From DATKQI01 sp035532755 (GTDB taxonomy: Bacteria; Pseudomonadota; Alphaproteobacteria; Acetobacterales; Acetobacteraceae), in NCBI GenBank assembly GCA_035532755.1, contig DATKQI010000256.1, positions 1 through 29,039 on the forward strand: 29,039 nt of DNA. Direction: 5' to 3'. Within the stretch, counting starts at the first letter, position 1. Every line of letters begins with the position of its first letter. Position numbers and translations under genes: made by a program. Below the pieces are notes generated by a model. It searched no databases. It saw only the letters and a program-made list of their open reading frames with translations, and had not been told where the DNA came from. Shown here one piece after another: positions 14,870 through 22,152 of the stretch.

Positions 14870-15361
14870 CTATTTGGGCATATCATGGAACAGCGGGCTC
14901 AGCACCTTGTCGCCCACCACGATGTCATCCTTCGCGGTGATGCCGCCCCGCAGTTCCAGCGTCGCCATCACCGGGCCGCGGCTGTCCAGGATGCGCAGGC
15001 TCTGCGGCACGGTATTCTCGATGATGGAGTGGATCGTACCGTCCGCGTTGATGAACACCATGTCCAGAGGCACCAGCGTGTTCTTCATCCACATCTGCGA
15101 TTCCTTCGGCGCCCCCCAGACGAACAGCATGCCGCCATCGGCCGGCACCTGCTTGCGGAACATCAGCCCGACCGTCTGCTCCTGCAGCGTTTTCGCCAGT
15201 TCGACATGGAAGGTCAGATGCTTGCCGCCATGATTGACAATGACCAGAGGCTGGGTCTGGAGAGGCTTCTGCGGCCCGGTGATATGTTCGGACTGCGCCC
15301 AGGCCGGGGAAACGGCAAAGGCGGCCAGCGCCAGAACAAGGGCCAGTCGGCGAATGATCAT
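14870..15361 (-). CDS. Secreted DUF192 family protein
   Basis: A 163-residue exported protein. The signal peptide is MIIRRLALVLALAAFAVSPAWAQ, with cleavage likely after AWA. The mature part is a single DUF192 domain: FHVELAKTLQEQTVGLMFRKQVPADGGMLFVW, then QMWMKNTLVPLDMVFINADGTIHSI, then LELRGGITAKDDIVVGDKV. The family is widespread and its biochemical function unknown; a small periplasmic beta-barrel-like domain is expected. The ATG overlaps the acuC stop (ATGA), so the two are translationally coupled. Confidence 0.9.
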   Translation of the reverse strand: MIIRRLALVLALAAFAVSPAWAQSEHITGPQKPLQTQPLVIVNHGGKHLTFHVELAKTLQEQTVGLMFRKQVPADGGMLFVWGAPKESQMWMKNTLVPLDMVFINADGTIHSIIENTVPQSLRILDSRGPVMATLELRGGITAKDDIVVGDKVLSPLFHDMPK

Positions 15362-16470
15362 GCGGGAATCCTCTCTTGAAGGGCGAGATCGGCGACGCGC
15401 CGGATTTCGTCGCGCACCGGCCCTTCCCGCGGCGCATCGCGCAGCGTGGTGAGCCAGTGCGGCGGCGGGTTGCGGCCGGCGGCGCGGTTGTACACCAGGC
15501 TGCGCAAGACCGCCTCGGCTGCCGGCGGCAGGCGCGAGGGAATGTGAAGCCCGTTCAGCGTGGCCCAAACCCCTGCCCAGCACCGCGCCACCGTATAGGG
15601 GTTGTAGCCACCGCCGCCCAGCACGATCAGCCGCGGGGCGAGATCGCGAATCGCCGACACCACGGCCCAGTGCGCGTTGTTGGACAGGCTCAGCCGGGCC
15701 AGCGGGTCCTCCTCCAGCCCATCCGCCCCGCATTGCAGCATGATCGCCTGCGGCCGAAAGGCGCGGATCAGCGGCAGCACGGCACGGTCCATCAGCCAGC
15801 GCATTTCAGTGTCGTTGAAGCCGGCAGGGACCGGAAAATTGCGGGCCGCCCCGCCCGCCCGGTCTTCGGCTGCGCCGGTGAAGGGCCAGCGGCCGGCCTC
15901 GTGGATGCTGAGCGTGAGCACGCGGCCATCTTCGGCGAAGGCGTCCTGCACGCCGTCACCATGATGGGCGTCGATGTCCAGATAGACGATGCGGGTCAGC
16001 CCTTGGTCGAGCCAGGCCAGCAGCCCCAGCACGGGATCGTTCAGGTAGCAGAAGCCGGCCGCCCGGTCCGGCCGGCCATGGTGGGTGCCCCCGCCCGGAA
16101 CATGAACGATCCCCGCTTCAGCGGTGAGCCGTGCGGCCAGCATCACCCCGCCGGCCGAGGTCGCGGGGCGGCGGAAGATTTCAGGATAGACCGGGTTGCC
16201 GTCGGCCCCGATCCGGAACCGCTCGCGATCGGAAGGGCTGGCAGCCTGGGCGCGCTCGGCCTGGCGCAGGGCCGCGATGTAGGCCGGATCGTGAAAGCGC
16301 GCGATATCGGCCTCGCTGGCCATCGGTGAGTCCAGATACGCCGAGTCCGCCAGCCAGCCGAGCATCCGGCACAGGTCGGTGCAGGTGGAAACCCGCGGGA
16401 TCGCCAGCGGATGGGCGGGGCCGTAGGTCGAGCGGCGATAGATCTCGCTGCCGATATAAAGCGCTGGCAT
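15358..16470 (-). CDS. acuC: AcuC-like histone deacetylase family protein
   Basis: A 370-residue zinc amidohydrolase of the class I HDAC/AcuC type. The active-site pair His130-His131 is in VPGGGTHHGRPDRAAGFCYLND. Zinc ligands are Asp167 and His169 in YLDIDAHHGDGVQDAF and Asp250 in QCGADGLEEDPLARL. The transition-state Tyr is in VLGGGGYNPYTVARCW. In Bacillus, AcuC deacetylates acetyl-CoA synthetase; a similar protein-deacetylase role here is inferred. ATG 16470 is chosen because the family start (PALYIGSEIYRRSTYGPAHPL) follows at once. It lies 43 bases after the SDR gene and overlaps the DUF192 gene by 4 bases. The symbol rests on family resemblance. Confidence 0.88.
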   Translation of the reverse strand: MPALYIGSEIYRRSTYGPAHPLAIPRVSTCTDLCRMLGWLADSAYLDSPMASEADIARFHDPAYIAALRQAERAQAASPSDRERFRIGADGNPVYPEIFRRPATSAGGVMLAARLTAEAGIVHVPGGGTHHGRPDRAAGFCYLNDPVLGLLAWLDQGLTRIVYLDIDAHHGDGVQDAFAEDGRVLTLSIHEAGRWPFTGAAEDRAGGAARNFPVPAGFNDTEMRWLMDRAVLPLIRAFRPQAIMLQCGADGLEEDPLARLSLSNNAHWAVVSAIRDLAPRLIVLGGGGYNPYTVARCWAGVWATLNGLHIPSRLPPAAEAVLRSLVYNRAAGRNPPPHWLTTLRDAPREGPVRDEIRRVADLALQERIPA

Positions 16471-16513
16471 CCGCCCGATATACCGTGTTGCCGCAGACCC
16501 GCAACGGCCCCGC

Positions 16514-17224
16514 TCAGCGCAGCCGGGGAAGCAGCGCCTCGGGCGCCATCCAGCCATCCCCGACCGCGAACGCGCCTCCGGTGACCGCTATCGCCTCCGC
16601 GGAGAAAAGACACACGGCCGCGACGATCTCCGCCACTGGGGCCGGGGCGCCCGGCCGCACGACCGGGCAGATCGCGTTGCACGCGATGCCTGCCGCCGCG
16701 CGGGCCGTCATCCGCGTGAGGCCGATCAGCCGGGATCGGGCAAGATGGGCCGCACCTTCTTCCACCGGCCCGAGGTTGACGATCCGCCCCCGGCCGTGCG
16801 CCGCCATCTGCGGCAGCACCGCTGCGGTCGCGTGCGCGGCGGCGGCCAGGGCGCGGGTGAATGCGGCATCCCATGCCGCCGCTTCGCAGCGTATGAGGGC
16901 CATGTTGTTCACCAGCACGCTCGCCGGCCCGAACGCGCGATGGGCACGCTCCATCATCGCCCCGGCCCCCTGCGGGCTGAACGGATCGGCGTCGTCGAAC
17001 AACACCGGCACGTCATGCGCCTTGCCCAGCCGGCGGCAGAGCGCGGCCGCGGCGGCGGGCCGCATGGCGCCGTTGATCACCAGCATCGCCCCGCGTGTGG
17101 CGAGAGCGGCGGCCACATCGGGGCCCGCCCCCACCCCGGCCGCCGTCACAATGGCCACCTGGCCTTCGAGCGGCCGGGGGGCGGCGGGCCGGGCGAGGCC
17201 CCCGGCGATCATGATCGTGGTCAT
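16514..17224 (-). CDS. Degenerate SDR-fold protein, probably catalytically inactive
   Basis: A 236-residue protein with an SDR fold resembling 3-hydroxybutyrate dehydrogenases (GQVAIVTAAGVGAG at 21-34; SVLVNNMAL at 102-110; LIGLTR; CNAICP; VTGGAFAVGDGWMAPEAL). The first glycine of TGxxxGxG is Ala28. Aligning the IGLTR segment puts Ala159 at the catalytic Tyr and Arg163 at the Lys. The Ser position reads NLGP, and the loop between is shorter by about seven residues. NADH binding may survive; dehydrogenase activity looks lost. The frame is intact. It diverges from the lysR gene and lies just upstream of acuC on the same strand. It could be a pseudoenzyme or an early pseudogene. Confidence 0.7.
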   Translation of the reverse strand: MTTIMIAGGLARPAAPRPLEGQVAIVTAAGVGAGPDVAAALATRGAMLVINGAMRPAAAAALCRRLGKAHDVPVLFDDADPFSPQGAGAMMERAHRAFGPASVLVNNMALIRCEAAAWDAAFTRALAAAAHATAAVLPQMAAHGRGRIVNLGPVEEGAAHLARSRLIGLTRMTARAAAGIACNAICPVVRPGAPAPVAEIVAAVCLFSAEAIAVTGGAFAVGDGWMAPEALLPRLR

Positions 17225-17331
17225 TCAGCCTCCCGGCCGGCTGGGGCCAAGGCGGCCGGCCCGGTGCCGGCCCAGACGGGCAGCGTGCCCGCGCGCACGG
17301 CGGTGGCGCCAATGCCCGCTCGAAATCGAGA

Positions 17332-17350
17332 TGATAGTCCCTCGGCATCA
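17332..17350. promoter_or_regulatory. LysR-type operator (TGAT-N11-ATCA)
   Basis: The inverted repeat TGAT (17332-17335) / ATCA (17347-17350) with exactly 11 bases between matches the T-N11-A rule for LysR-type regulators. It lies in the 197-base gap between the divergent SDR and lysR genes, where such sites are normally found. A second dyad, CTCGA-AA-TCGAG, lies next to it at 17319-17330. Confidence 0.5.
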
Positions 17351-17367
17351 CGTTACTGTGCGCCGGC

Positions 17368-17396
17368 TTGGCGATCGGCTCGCCACCCGTCATAGG
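17368..17396 (+). promoter_or_regulatory. Putative lysR promoter
   Basis: TTGGCG (17368-17373), 17 bases, and CATAGG (17391-17396), with a GGGGGGAA ribosome-binding site and the ATG at 17422 downstream. The LysR box lies about 60 bases upstream of the implied transcript start. Confidence 0.35.
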
Positions 17397-17421
17397 CGGC
17401 ATTCCGGGGGGAACGCAGGCT

Positions 17422-18348
17422 ATGGAGCTGCACGAAATCCGCTATTTCCTGGCGCTGAGCCGCGTGCTGAACTTCACCAGGGCCGCCGAACAATGCCACG
17501 TCAGCCAGCCGGCATTGACACGCGCCATCCAGAAGATGGAGGCCGAGCTTGGCGGGCTGCTGTTCTCGCGCGAGCGTACCAGCACCCACCTGACCGATCT
17601 GGGCCGGCTGCTGCTGCCGCATCTGGAGGAGGTGATGAGCCGCACCGAGGCTGCGCGCGATTCCGCGCACCGATTCCTGCGGCTGGAGAACGCGCAGCTT
17701 GCCGTGGGCGTGATGTGCACGGTCGGGCCCACGCGCTTCGTCGGCTTTCTCAATGCCTTCCGCAATTCCCATCCGGGCGTCGAGATCACCCTGCTGGAGG
17801 CAGTGCCGCGGCGGCTGATCGAACTGCTGTCGCAAGGCGAGATCGATGTCGCCATCATGGCGCGGCCGGACGGGTTCGACGACCGCTTTGCCACGATCCC
17901 GTTGTACAATGAGCGCTTCATGGTGGCCTGCCCGCTCGGCCACAAGTTCGCCGCCCAGCCGGCCGTGGAGATGCGGCAGATGGACGGGCAGATCTACCTC
18001 CAGCGCATCAACTGCGAATTCGCCGAATACCTCGCGGCGCAGTGCCGCGAGAGCGGGGCGGCACTCGTCCGCTCCTACCGCTCCGAACGGGAGGACTGGA
18101 TCATGACGATGGTGGCCGCCGGCATGGGGGTGTGCTTCCTGCCGGAATATTCCGCTGTCGTTCCCGGGCTGGCCGCGCGGCCGGTGATCGCGCCCGAAGT
18201 GGTGCGCCAGATTTCCCTGGTCAGCGTGCCGGGGCGCCGCTGGTCTTCCCCGCTTGCCCGCTTCGTACAGGCGATTCGCACCCATCCCTGGCCGGCTTTG
18301 CCGCCGGCGGCGGCATCGCGTGGCATCGACGATAACGTTGCCGCATGA
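17422..18348 (+). CDS. LysR-family transcriptional regulator
   Basis: A 308-residue regulator. The winged HTH is at residues 1-62 (ELHEIRYFLALSRVLNFTRAAEQCHVSQPALTRAIQKMEAELGG, LFSRERTSTHLTDLG). The effector-binding domain is at about 90-295 (LAVGVMCTVGPTRFVGFLNAF; PRRLIELLSQGEIDVAIM; VAAGMGVCFLPEYS). It has five or six cysteines but no recognisable OxyR redox pair, so the inducer is unknown. ATG 17422 matches the family start and has a GGGGGGAA ribosome-binding site; an earlier in-frame ATG would precede the predicted promoter's transcript start. It diverges from the degenerate SDR gene, the usual layout for a LysR and its target. Confidence 0.93.
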   Translation: MELHEIRYFLALSRVLNFTRAAEQCHVSQPALTRAIQKMEAELGGLLFSRERTSTHLTDLGRLLLPHLEEVMSRTEAARDSAHRFLRLENAQLAVGVMCTVGPTRFVGFLNAFRNSHPGVEITLLEAVPRRLIELLSQGEIDVAIMARPDGFDDRFATIPLYNERFMVACPLGHKFAAQPAVEMRQMDGQIYLQRINCEFAEYLAAQCRESGAALVRSYRSEREDWIMTMVAAGMGVCFLPEYSAVVPGLAARPVIAPEVVRQISLVSVPGRRWSSPLARFVQAIRTHPWPALPPAAASRGIDDNVAA

Positions 18349-18358
18349 ACTCGATCGG

Positions 18359-18394
18359 ATGACGGCATTGGGAACGGCTGTGTTCCCAAGTCAT
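18359..18394 (+). terminator. Hairpin after lysR
   Basis: TTGGGAAC (18368-18375) pairs with GTTCCCAA (18382-18389) around a 6-base loop, and the outer arms ATGAC (18359-18363) and GTCAT (18390-18394) can extend the stem past a 4-base bulge. TGTCCT follows, a poor U-tract. It starts 10 bases after the lysR stop. It could instead lie in the leader of the lipoprotein gene. Confidence 0.5.
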
Positions 18395-18441
18395 TGTCCT
18401 GTCGTGCCGCACACCCCGCGCGGCGGAACAGGAGAACAGAC

Positions 18442-18738
18442 GTGAAACGCAGCCTCCTCGCCGCTCTCGCGGCATCAGGCCTGGTGCTGGCAGCCGCCGG
18501 TTGCAGCATGACCCCGAACATGAACAACCCGCATGGCACAATGGGCCCGCAACAGCCGGTGCCGAACTCCGGTGTGGTCCAGCCGGCCCCGTCCACGCAG
18601 AACAACGGCTCGATGGGGCCGCTGATGCCGGATAATGCGACCGGCATGAACCATCCGGCCACCTCCGCACCGAACAACGGTTCGATGGCGCCGTTCGTTC
18701 CGCCGGCAGGCAGCGGCACAGTTCACCCGGCGCCCTGA
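18442..18738 (+). CDS. Small Asn/Pro/Met-rich lipoprotein
   Basis: A 98-residue predicted lipoprotein of unrecognised family. A basic N-terminus (KRSLLAALAASGLVLAAAGC) ends in a lipobox with Cys21 as the lipidated residue. The mature part (about 78 aa) is low-complexity and contains near-repeats, NNGSMGPLMP and NNGSMAPFVPP, plus VQPAP/VHPAP endings. No folded domain is evident. The start is GTG 18442, supported by an AGGAG site 8-9 bases upstream and by the signal peptide beginning right there. The following residue is Ser22, so outer-membrane sorting is likely. It stands alone between a hairpin after lysR and a strong hairpin terminator. Confidence 0.75.
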   Translation: MKRSLLAALAASGLVLAAAGCSMTPNMNNPHGTMGPQQPVPNSGVVQPAPSTQNNGSMGPLMPDNATGMNHPATSAPNNGSMAPFVPPAGSGTVHPAP

Positions 18739-18752
18739 TCGCGCCAGATGCA

Positions 18753-18784
18753 TCGTCGCGCCGCACCAGGATGCGGCGCGACGA
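18753..18784. terminator. Strong bidirectional hairpin between convergent genes
   Basis: A perfect 13-bp stem (18753-18765 with 18772-18784) and a 6-base loop, CCAGGA. It fills the 49-base gap between the lipoprotein gene (+) and the unrecognised repetitive protein gene (-). No U-tract follows on either strand, but stem length and position favour transcription termination for both genes. Confidence 0.7.
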
Positions 18785-18787
18785 ACC

Positions 18788-19363
18788 TCATGGGGCGGCG
18801 GGAGCATCCCGCTGTGGATGACGAAAAGGTTCGCTCCGGGTGACCCCGTCCGGGCCGGTGATCCAGCGCGTTCCGCTGACGACGCCATCCTTCACCACCG
18901 CCTCGGTCGTTTCCGCATAGTGCTGCCCGGTCGGGCTGGTGTAGGTCTGGACATGCTGGCTGGCCCCGGATTCCTCCGTCACCGTGCCGGCATACTGCCC
19001 GCCGTCGGGGCCGATGAAGCGGCTGACGGCGTGCGTCGCCCCGGCCTGCCGGGTGACCTGTGTGACGCCGCCATAGCTGTGGCCCGCGGCGACCCCATTC
19101 ACCGTTTGCGTATCGGCATAGGTTTCCTGGCCATACGTACCCTGGTTGATGATCGTGGTCGTGTCGCCGTCCGGCTTCGCGATGATGCTGATGGTGCTGA
19201 AGGTGCCGGCGCCGTGGGTTTCCAGCACCGTTGTCCGCGTGCCATCCGGCGCGACCGTGACCGTGCTGGTCGTGGCCCCGGATGATGGGGCCTGGGATGC
19301 CACGGCTTCAACTCGGGACAGCGGGTTCGCCTGCGGCGGGAGCGATGTGGCGGGCGGTTGCAT
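18788..19363 (-). CDS. Unrecognised repetitive Thr/Gly-rich protein
   Basis: A 191-residue protein I do not recognise. A disordered N-terminus (MQPPATSLPPQANPLSRVE) leads into a beta-prone, Thr/Gly/Tyr-rich body with recurring PDG turns (VAPDGTRTT, AKPDGDTTT, GPDGGQYAG, GPDGVTRSE) and related units (QETYADTQTV, QHVQTYTSPTG, QHYAETTEAV). The pattern resembles surface or structural beta repeats, but there is no signal peptide. ATG 19363 is preferred because GGAG lies 9 bases upstream; ATG 19372 is also in frame. That leader forms a hairpin, TTCATC-CGGA-GATGAA, which partly covers the GGAG and could modulate translation. It lies 92 bases downstream of the ABC transporter gene. Confidence 0.6.
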   Translation of the reverse strand: MQPPATSLPPQANPLSRVEAVASQAPSSGATTSTVTVAPDGTRTTVLETHGAGTFSTISIIAKPDGDTTTIINQGTYGQETYADTQTVNGVAAGHSYGGVTQVTRQAGATHAVSRFIGPDGGQYAGTVTEESGASQHVQTYTSPTGQHYAETTEAVVKDGVVSGTRWITGPDGVTRSEPFRHPQRDAPAAP

Positions 19364-19455
19364 GCATTTCATCTCCGGATGAAGCAAGACTGCACGGTCA
19401 ACACTACCACAAAGCCCCGCCATTGCATGCCTTCCCGCAATGCCGGCGCGGCGGG

Positions 19456-21249
19456 TCATTCGCCGGCCGGGGCGGCGACAGGAGCCGGAACCAGGTGGCC
19501 GCCGGCATCGTCCCGCCGCAGCACCAGTTTGCGCTCGTGCAGGGCGGCGACCGATTCGCGATGCGCGATGGAGACGATGGTGCACCCGGGCAGCCGTGCG
19601 TGCAGCAGACCGTACAACTCGGCTTCCGCTTCCGGATCGAGGCTGGCGGTCGCCTCGTCCAGGAACAGCCAGTCGGGCTTCGCCAGCACGGCGCGCGCCA
19701 CGGCAAGACGCTGCTGCTCCCCGCCCGACAGGCGTTGCGACCAATTGTCCACTTGATCGAGCGCCGGCAGCAGATGGGCCAACCCGCATGCGGCCAGCAC
19801 CTCCACGCAGGCCGCATCGCTCGCCGTTTCGGGCGCATCCGGATAGGTGATCGCCCGCCTGAGCGTGCCGAGCGGAATGTAGGGCCGCTGAGGCAGGAAG
19901 AACGTGCGGCCCGCCGGCAGCGCGATGCGCCCCTTGGCAAACGGCCAGATGCCGGCAATGGCACGGAACAGCGTCGATTTGCCCGAGCCGGAACGGCCGG
20001 TCACCACCACGGATTCCCCGGCGCGGAAGGTCAGGGACGCATCGCTCAGCAGCACCCGCCCGTCCGGCAGCGACAGGGTGAGGCCGCTCAGCGACAGATC
20101 GGCCCCGCCGGCGTCCGGGGCGAGAACGCTGCGCTCAGAAATCCGCTCCCCGGCGCGCGCAGCCTCGATCGCGCGATGGAAGCTGCCAAGACGTTCGACG
20201 ACGGCCGCCCAGTTGGCCAGCAAGGCATAGGAGTTGACGAACCATGAAAGCGAGTTCTGCACGTTGCCGAAGGCGCCGGCGATCCGCGTCAGCCCGCCCA
20301 ACTGGATGACGCCCGCGAAGAACCGCGGCGCGGCGACGATGATCGGGAATATCACCGCCACCTGCGCATAGCCCGAGACCAGCGTGTTCAGCCACTTCGT
20401 CCGCTGCATGATCGCCCACCAGTTGGCGACCACGGCACGGAAACGGTCGGCGAGGCCCGCGCGCTCCTCGGCCTCTCCGCCGTACAGCGCCACCCCCTCG
20501 GTGTTCTCCCGCAGGCGCACCAGGGCGAAGCGGAAATCCGCCTCCACCTGCTGCTGCTGGAAGCTCAATGCCGCCAGCGGCTTGCCGACCAGATGGGTCA
20601 GCCACGTGCCGACGATGGCGTAGATGACCGCGACCCACAGCATATATCCCGGAACGACCAGCCCGAGCAGCCTGATCGAACCCGACAGCACCCACAGGAT
20701 GGAGGCGAAGCTGATCAGGTTGACAATGTTGGACAGCAGATCGAGCCCGAGCGAGAGCGTGCTGTTCACATAGCTGCGCAGGTCGTCGGCGATGCGCTGG
20801 TCCGGGTTGTCGGTGCCCGTACCGGCGGGATCGGCGGTCAGGCTGATCCGGTAGTACGCACGGTCGGCCAGCCATTCGTCCAGGAAACGGCCTGTAAGCC
20901 AGCGGCGCCAGCGGATCTGCAGCCACTGGGTCAGATACGTGCTCGCCACCGCGACGACGATGTAGACGGCGGCAATCTCGCAGAAGCCGGGCAGGATGCC
21001 GTTCGGCGTGCGCTGATACAGCACCAGCAGACGGAAGAAGGCCGCGGCATCCTTGTGCTGTAGTGCGTTATAGAACGCACCGTTCCAGAAATTGAGCACA
21101 ACGCTCATGCCGACGAGCGACAGGCTGAGCACGATGGTCGAAATAAGCAGCACCCAGGCAGACCATTTCTCCTCCGACCGGAAATATGGCCGGGCGAGAC
21201 GCCAGGCATCCTTCAATACCGGGCCGAAGCGCCGCGTCGTTCGGGCCAT
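19456..21249 (-). CDS. ABC transporter, fused permease-ATPase of the SbmA/BacA/YddA type
   Basis: A 597-residue half-transporter. The membrane domain (1 to about 330; spans near 30-52, 70-90, 110-130, 170-220 and 270-300) is of the ABC_membrane_2 type, with VVLNFWNGAFYNALQHKD, LTQWLQIRWRRWLTGRFLDEWL and NPDQRIADDLRSYV. The ATPase domain has Walker A GRSGSGKST (about 415-423), signature LSGGEQQRLAVARA (about 506) and Walker B WLFLDEATASLD (about 526). The family includes YddA, Mycobacterium Rv1819c and the ATPase-less peptide importers SbmA/BacA; substrates include B12 and antimicrobial peptides. Direction and substrate here are unknown. ATG 21249 follows AGAGG and begins 4 bases after the DUF1499 gene. 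Confidence 0.92.
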   Translation of the reverse strand: MARTTRRFGPVLKDAWRLARPYFRSEEKWSAWVLLISTIVLSLSLVGMSVVLNFWNGAFYNALQHKDAAAFFRLLVLYQRTPNGILPGFCEIAAVYIVVAVASTYLTQWLQIRWRRWLTGRFLDEWLADRAYYRISLTADPAGTGTDNPDQRIADDLRSYVNSTLSLGLDLLSNIVNLISFASILWVLSGSIRLLGLVVPGYMLWVAVIYAIVGTWLTHLVGKPLAALSFQQQQVEADFRFALVRLRENTEGVALYGGEAEERAGLADRFRAVVANWWAIMQRTKWLNTLVSGYAQVAVIFPIIVAAPRFFAGVIQLGGLTRIAGAFGNVQNSLSWFVNSYALLANWAAVVERLGSFHRAIEAARAGERISERSVLAPDAGGADLSLSGLTLSLPDGRVLLSDASLTFRAGESVVVTGRSGSGKSTLFRAIAGIWPFAKGRIALPAGRTFFLPQRPYIPLGTLRRAITYPDAPETASDAACVEVLAACGLAHLLPALDQVDNWSQRLSGGEQQRLAVARAVLAKPDWLFLDEATASLDPEAEAELYGLLHARLPGCTIVSIAHRESVAALHERKLVLRRDDAGGHLVPAPVAAPAGE

Positions 21250-21253
21250 GGGG

Positions 21254-21736
21254 TTACCTCTGGGCTGTTTGCGGAAGGCGGGCGGCAAGGGCGGCAAGCC
21301 ATGCCTGCACCCGCTTGTGGTTCACGCCGAAGTCGGAATAGCCGTACACGCTCCGCGAATACAGGACCAGCGTGCTGGCATGGCCGCCATGCGGCTGCAC
21401 CTGAGCGGTGACAAGATCGGGGAAATTGAACACCGCGCTGCGCACCACCCAGTCCGCCTGCATCTGCACGGCGAAATCCGCCTGGGGAAAGGTGCGCGCC
21501 TGCCCCGTGGCGACCGCCTGGATGGCGGCGAACAACACCGCCGCCGGCACCGGATAGACCGGCGTGACGATATCCGGTGCGGGAATGAACCCGGCCGGGG
21601 CGGCAAGCGCGGTATTGGGGCTCGCCGGGCGGGCGAGATGTGCCATGTCCATCAGCCCCGGCATTGGCAGGCCGTGGGCGCCATGCCCGGCACAGGCCGG
21701 ATAGATCAGGCTGATCAGCAGCGCCAGAATCCTCAC
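21254..21736 (-). CDS. DUF1499 domain protein
   Basis: A 160-residue protein with an N-terminal signal sequence (MRILALLISLIYPACA) and a DUF1499 domain from about residue 55: PVYPVPAAVLFAAIQAVA, ADFAVQMQADWVVRSAVFNFPDLVTAQVQPHG, ending in the hallmark LVLYSRSVYGYSDFGVNHKRVQAWLAAL. Biochemical function is unknown. The start is GTG 21736, with GAGGG 7-8 bases upstream. It lies 4 bases before the ABC transporter gene and 10 bases after the DUF3253 gene, so the three probably share a transcript. Confidence 0.85.
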   Translation of the reverse strand: MRILALLISLIYPACAGHGAHGLPMPGLMDMAHLARPASPNTALAAPAGFIPAPDIVTPVYPVPAAVLFAAIQAVATGQARTFPQADFAVQMQADWVVRSAVFNFPDLVTAQVQPHGGHASTLVLYSRSVYGYSDFGVNHKRVQAWLAALAARLPQTAQR

Positions 21737-21746
21737 CAGCGCGCCC

Positions 21747-22019
21747 TCATCCGATCGGAGCCGGTGCCGCGAGGCGCAGGCGGATCACGCCCTTCACCCC
21801 GTCGGGGCTCACCTTGCGGCCCTTGCGCAGCATGTCGATGCGGCCGGCCCTTGCCAGATCGGCCGCGACCCGGCGCACCGCCGGCAGCAGAAACTGCCAG
21901 TCATCGGTCCGGGTGGGGGCCAGGGCACGGGCAGCGTCGCTGGGGCAGATCGACCTGTGCGGCCCGCATTGCGCTGCGAGCCGCAGGATCGCCTCGCCGA
22001 TGGCCGCGTCGTCAGTCAT
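21747..22019 (-). CDS. DUF3253 domain protein
   Basis: A 90-residue, probably cytoplasmic, DUF3253 protein: AIGEAILRLAAQCGPHRSICPSDAARAL, then WQFLLPAVRRVAADLARAGRIDMLRKGRKVSPDGVKGVIRLRL. The layout suggests a small winged-helix-like fold; whether it binds nucleic acid is not known. ATG 22019 gives the family start (TDDAAIGEAI); an upstream in-frame ATG would add 22 poorly conserved residues. The stop is 10 bases before the DUF1499 GTG. Confidence 0.82.
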   Translation of the reverse strand: MTDDAAIGEAILRLAAQCGPHRSICPSDAARALAPTRTDDWQFLLPAVRRVAADLARAGRIDMLRKGRKVSPDGVKGVIRLRLAAPAPIG

Positions 22020-22152
22020 CAGCCCGGCCCGGCGCCGAACGCCGCCATGGAACGATGTCTCATGCCCTGATTGCTGGCCCAGCACGGCCCGCGCTGCAAG
22101 TGACTATGGCGTCAGCCGCCATTCATGTTGCGCGCCGGCCGACAGGTCCGGG

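Noticed and set aside
17422..18348. The LysR protein as OxyR, because of its several cysteines
   Set aside because: The cysteines are not in the OxyR redox-pair context, and no catalase or peroxidase gene is nearby.
22106..22122. ATGGCG-TCAGC-CGCCAT hairpin as a terminator
   Set aside because: Only 6 bp with no T-run; too weak to call in GC-rich DNA where such dyads are frequent.
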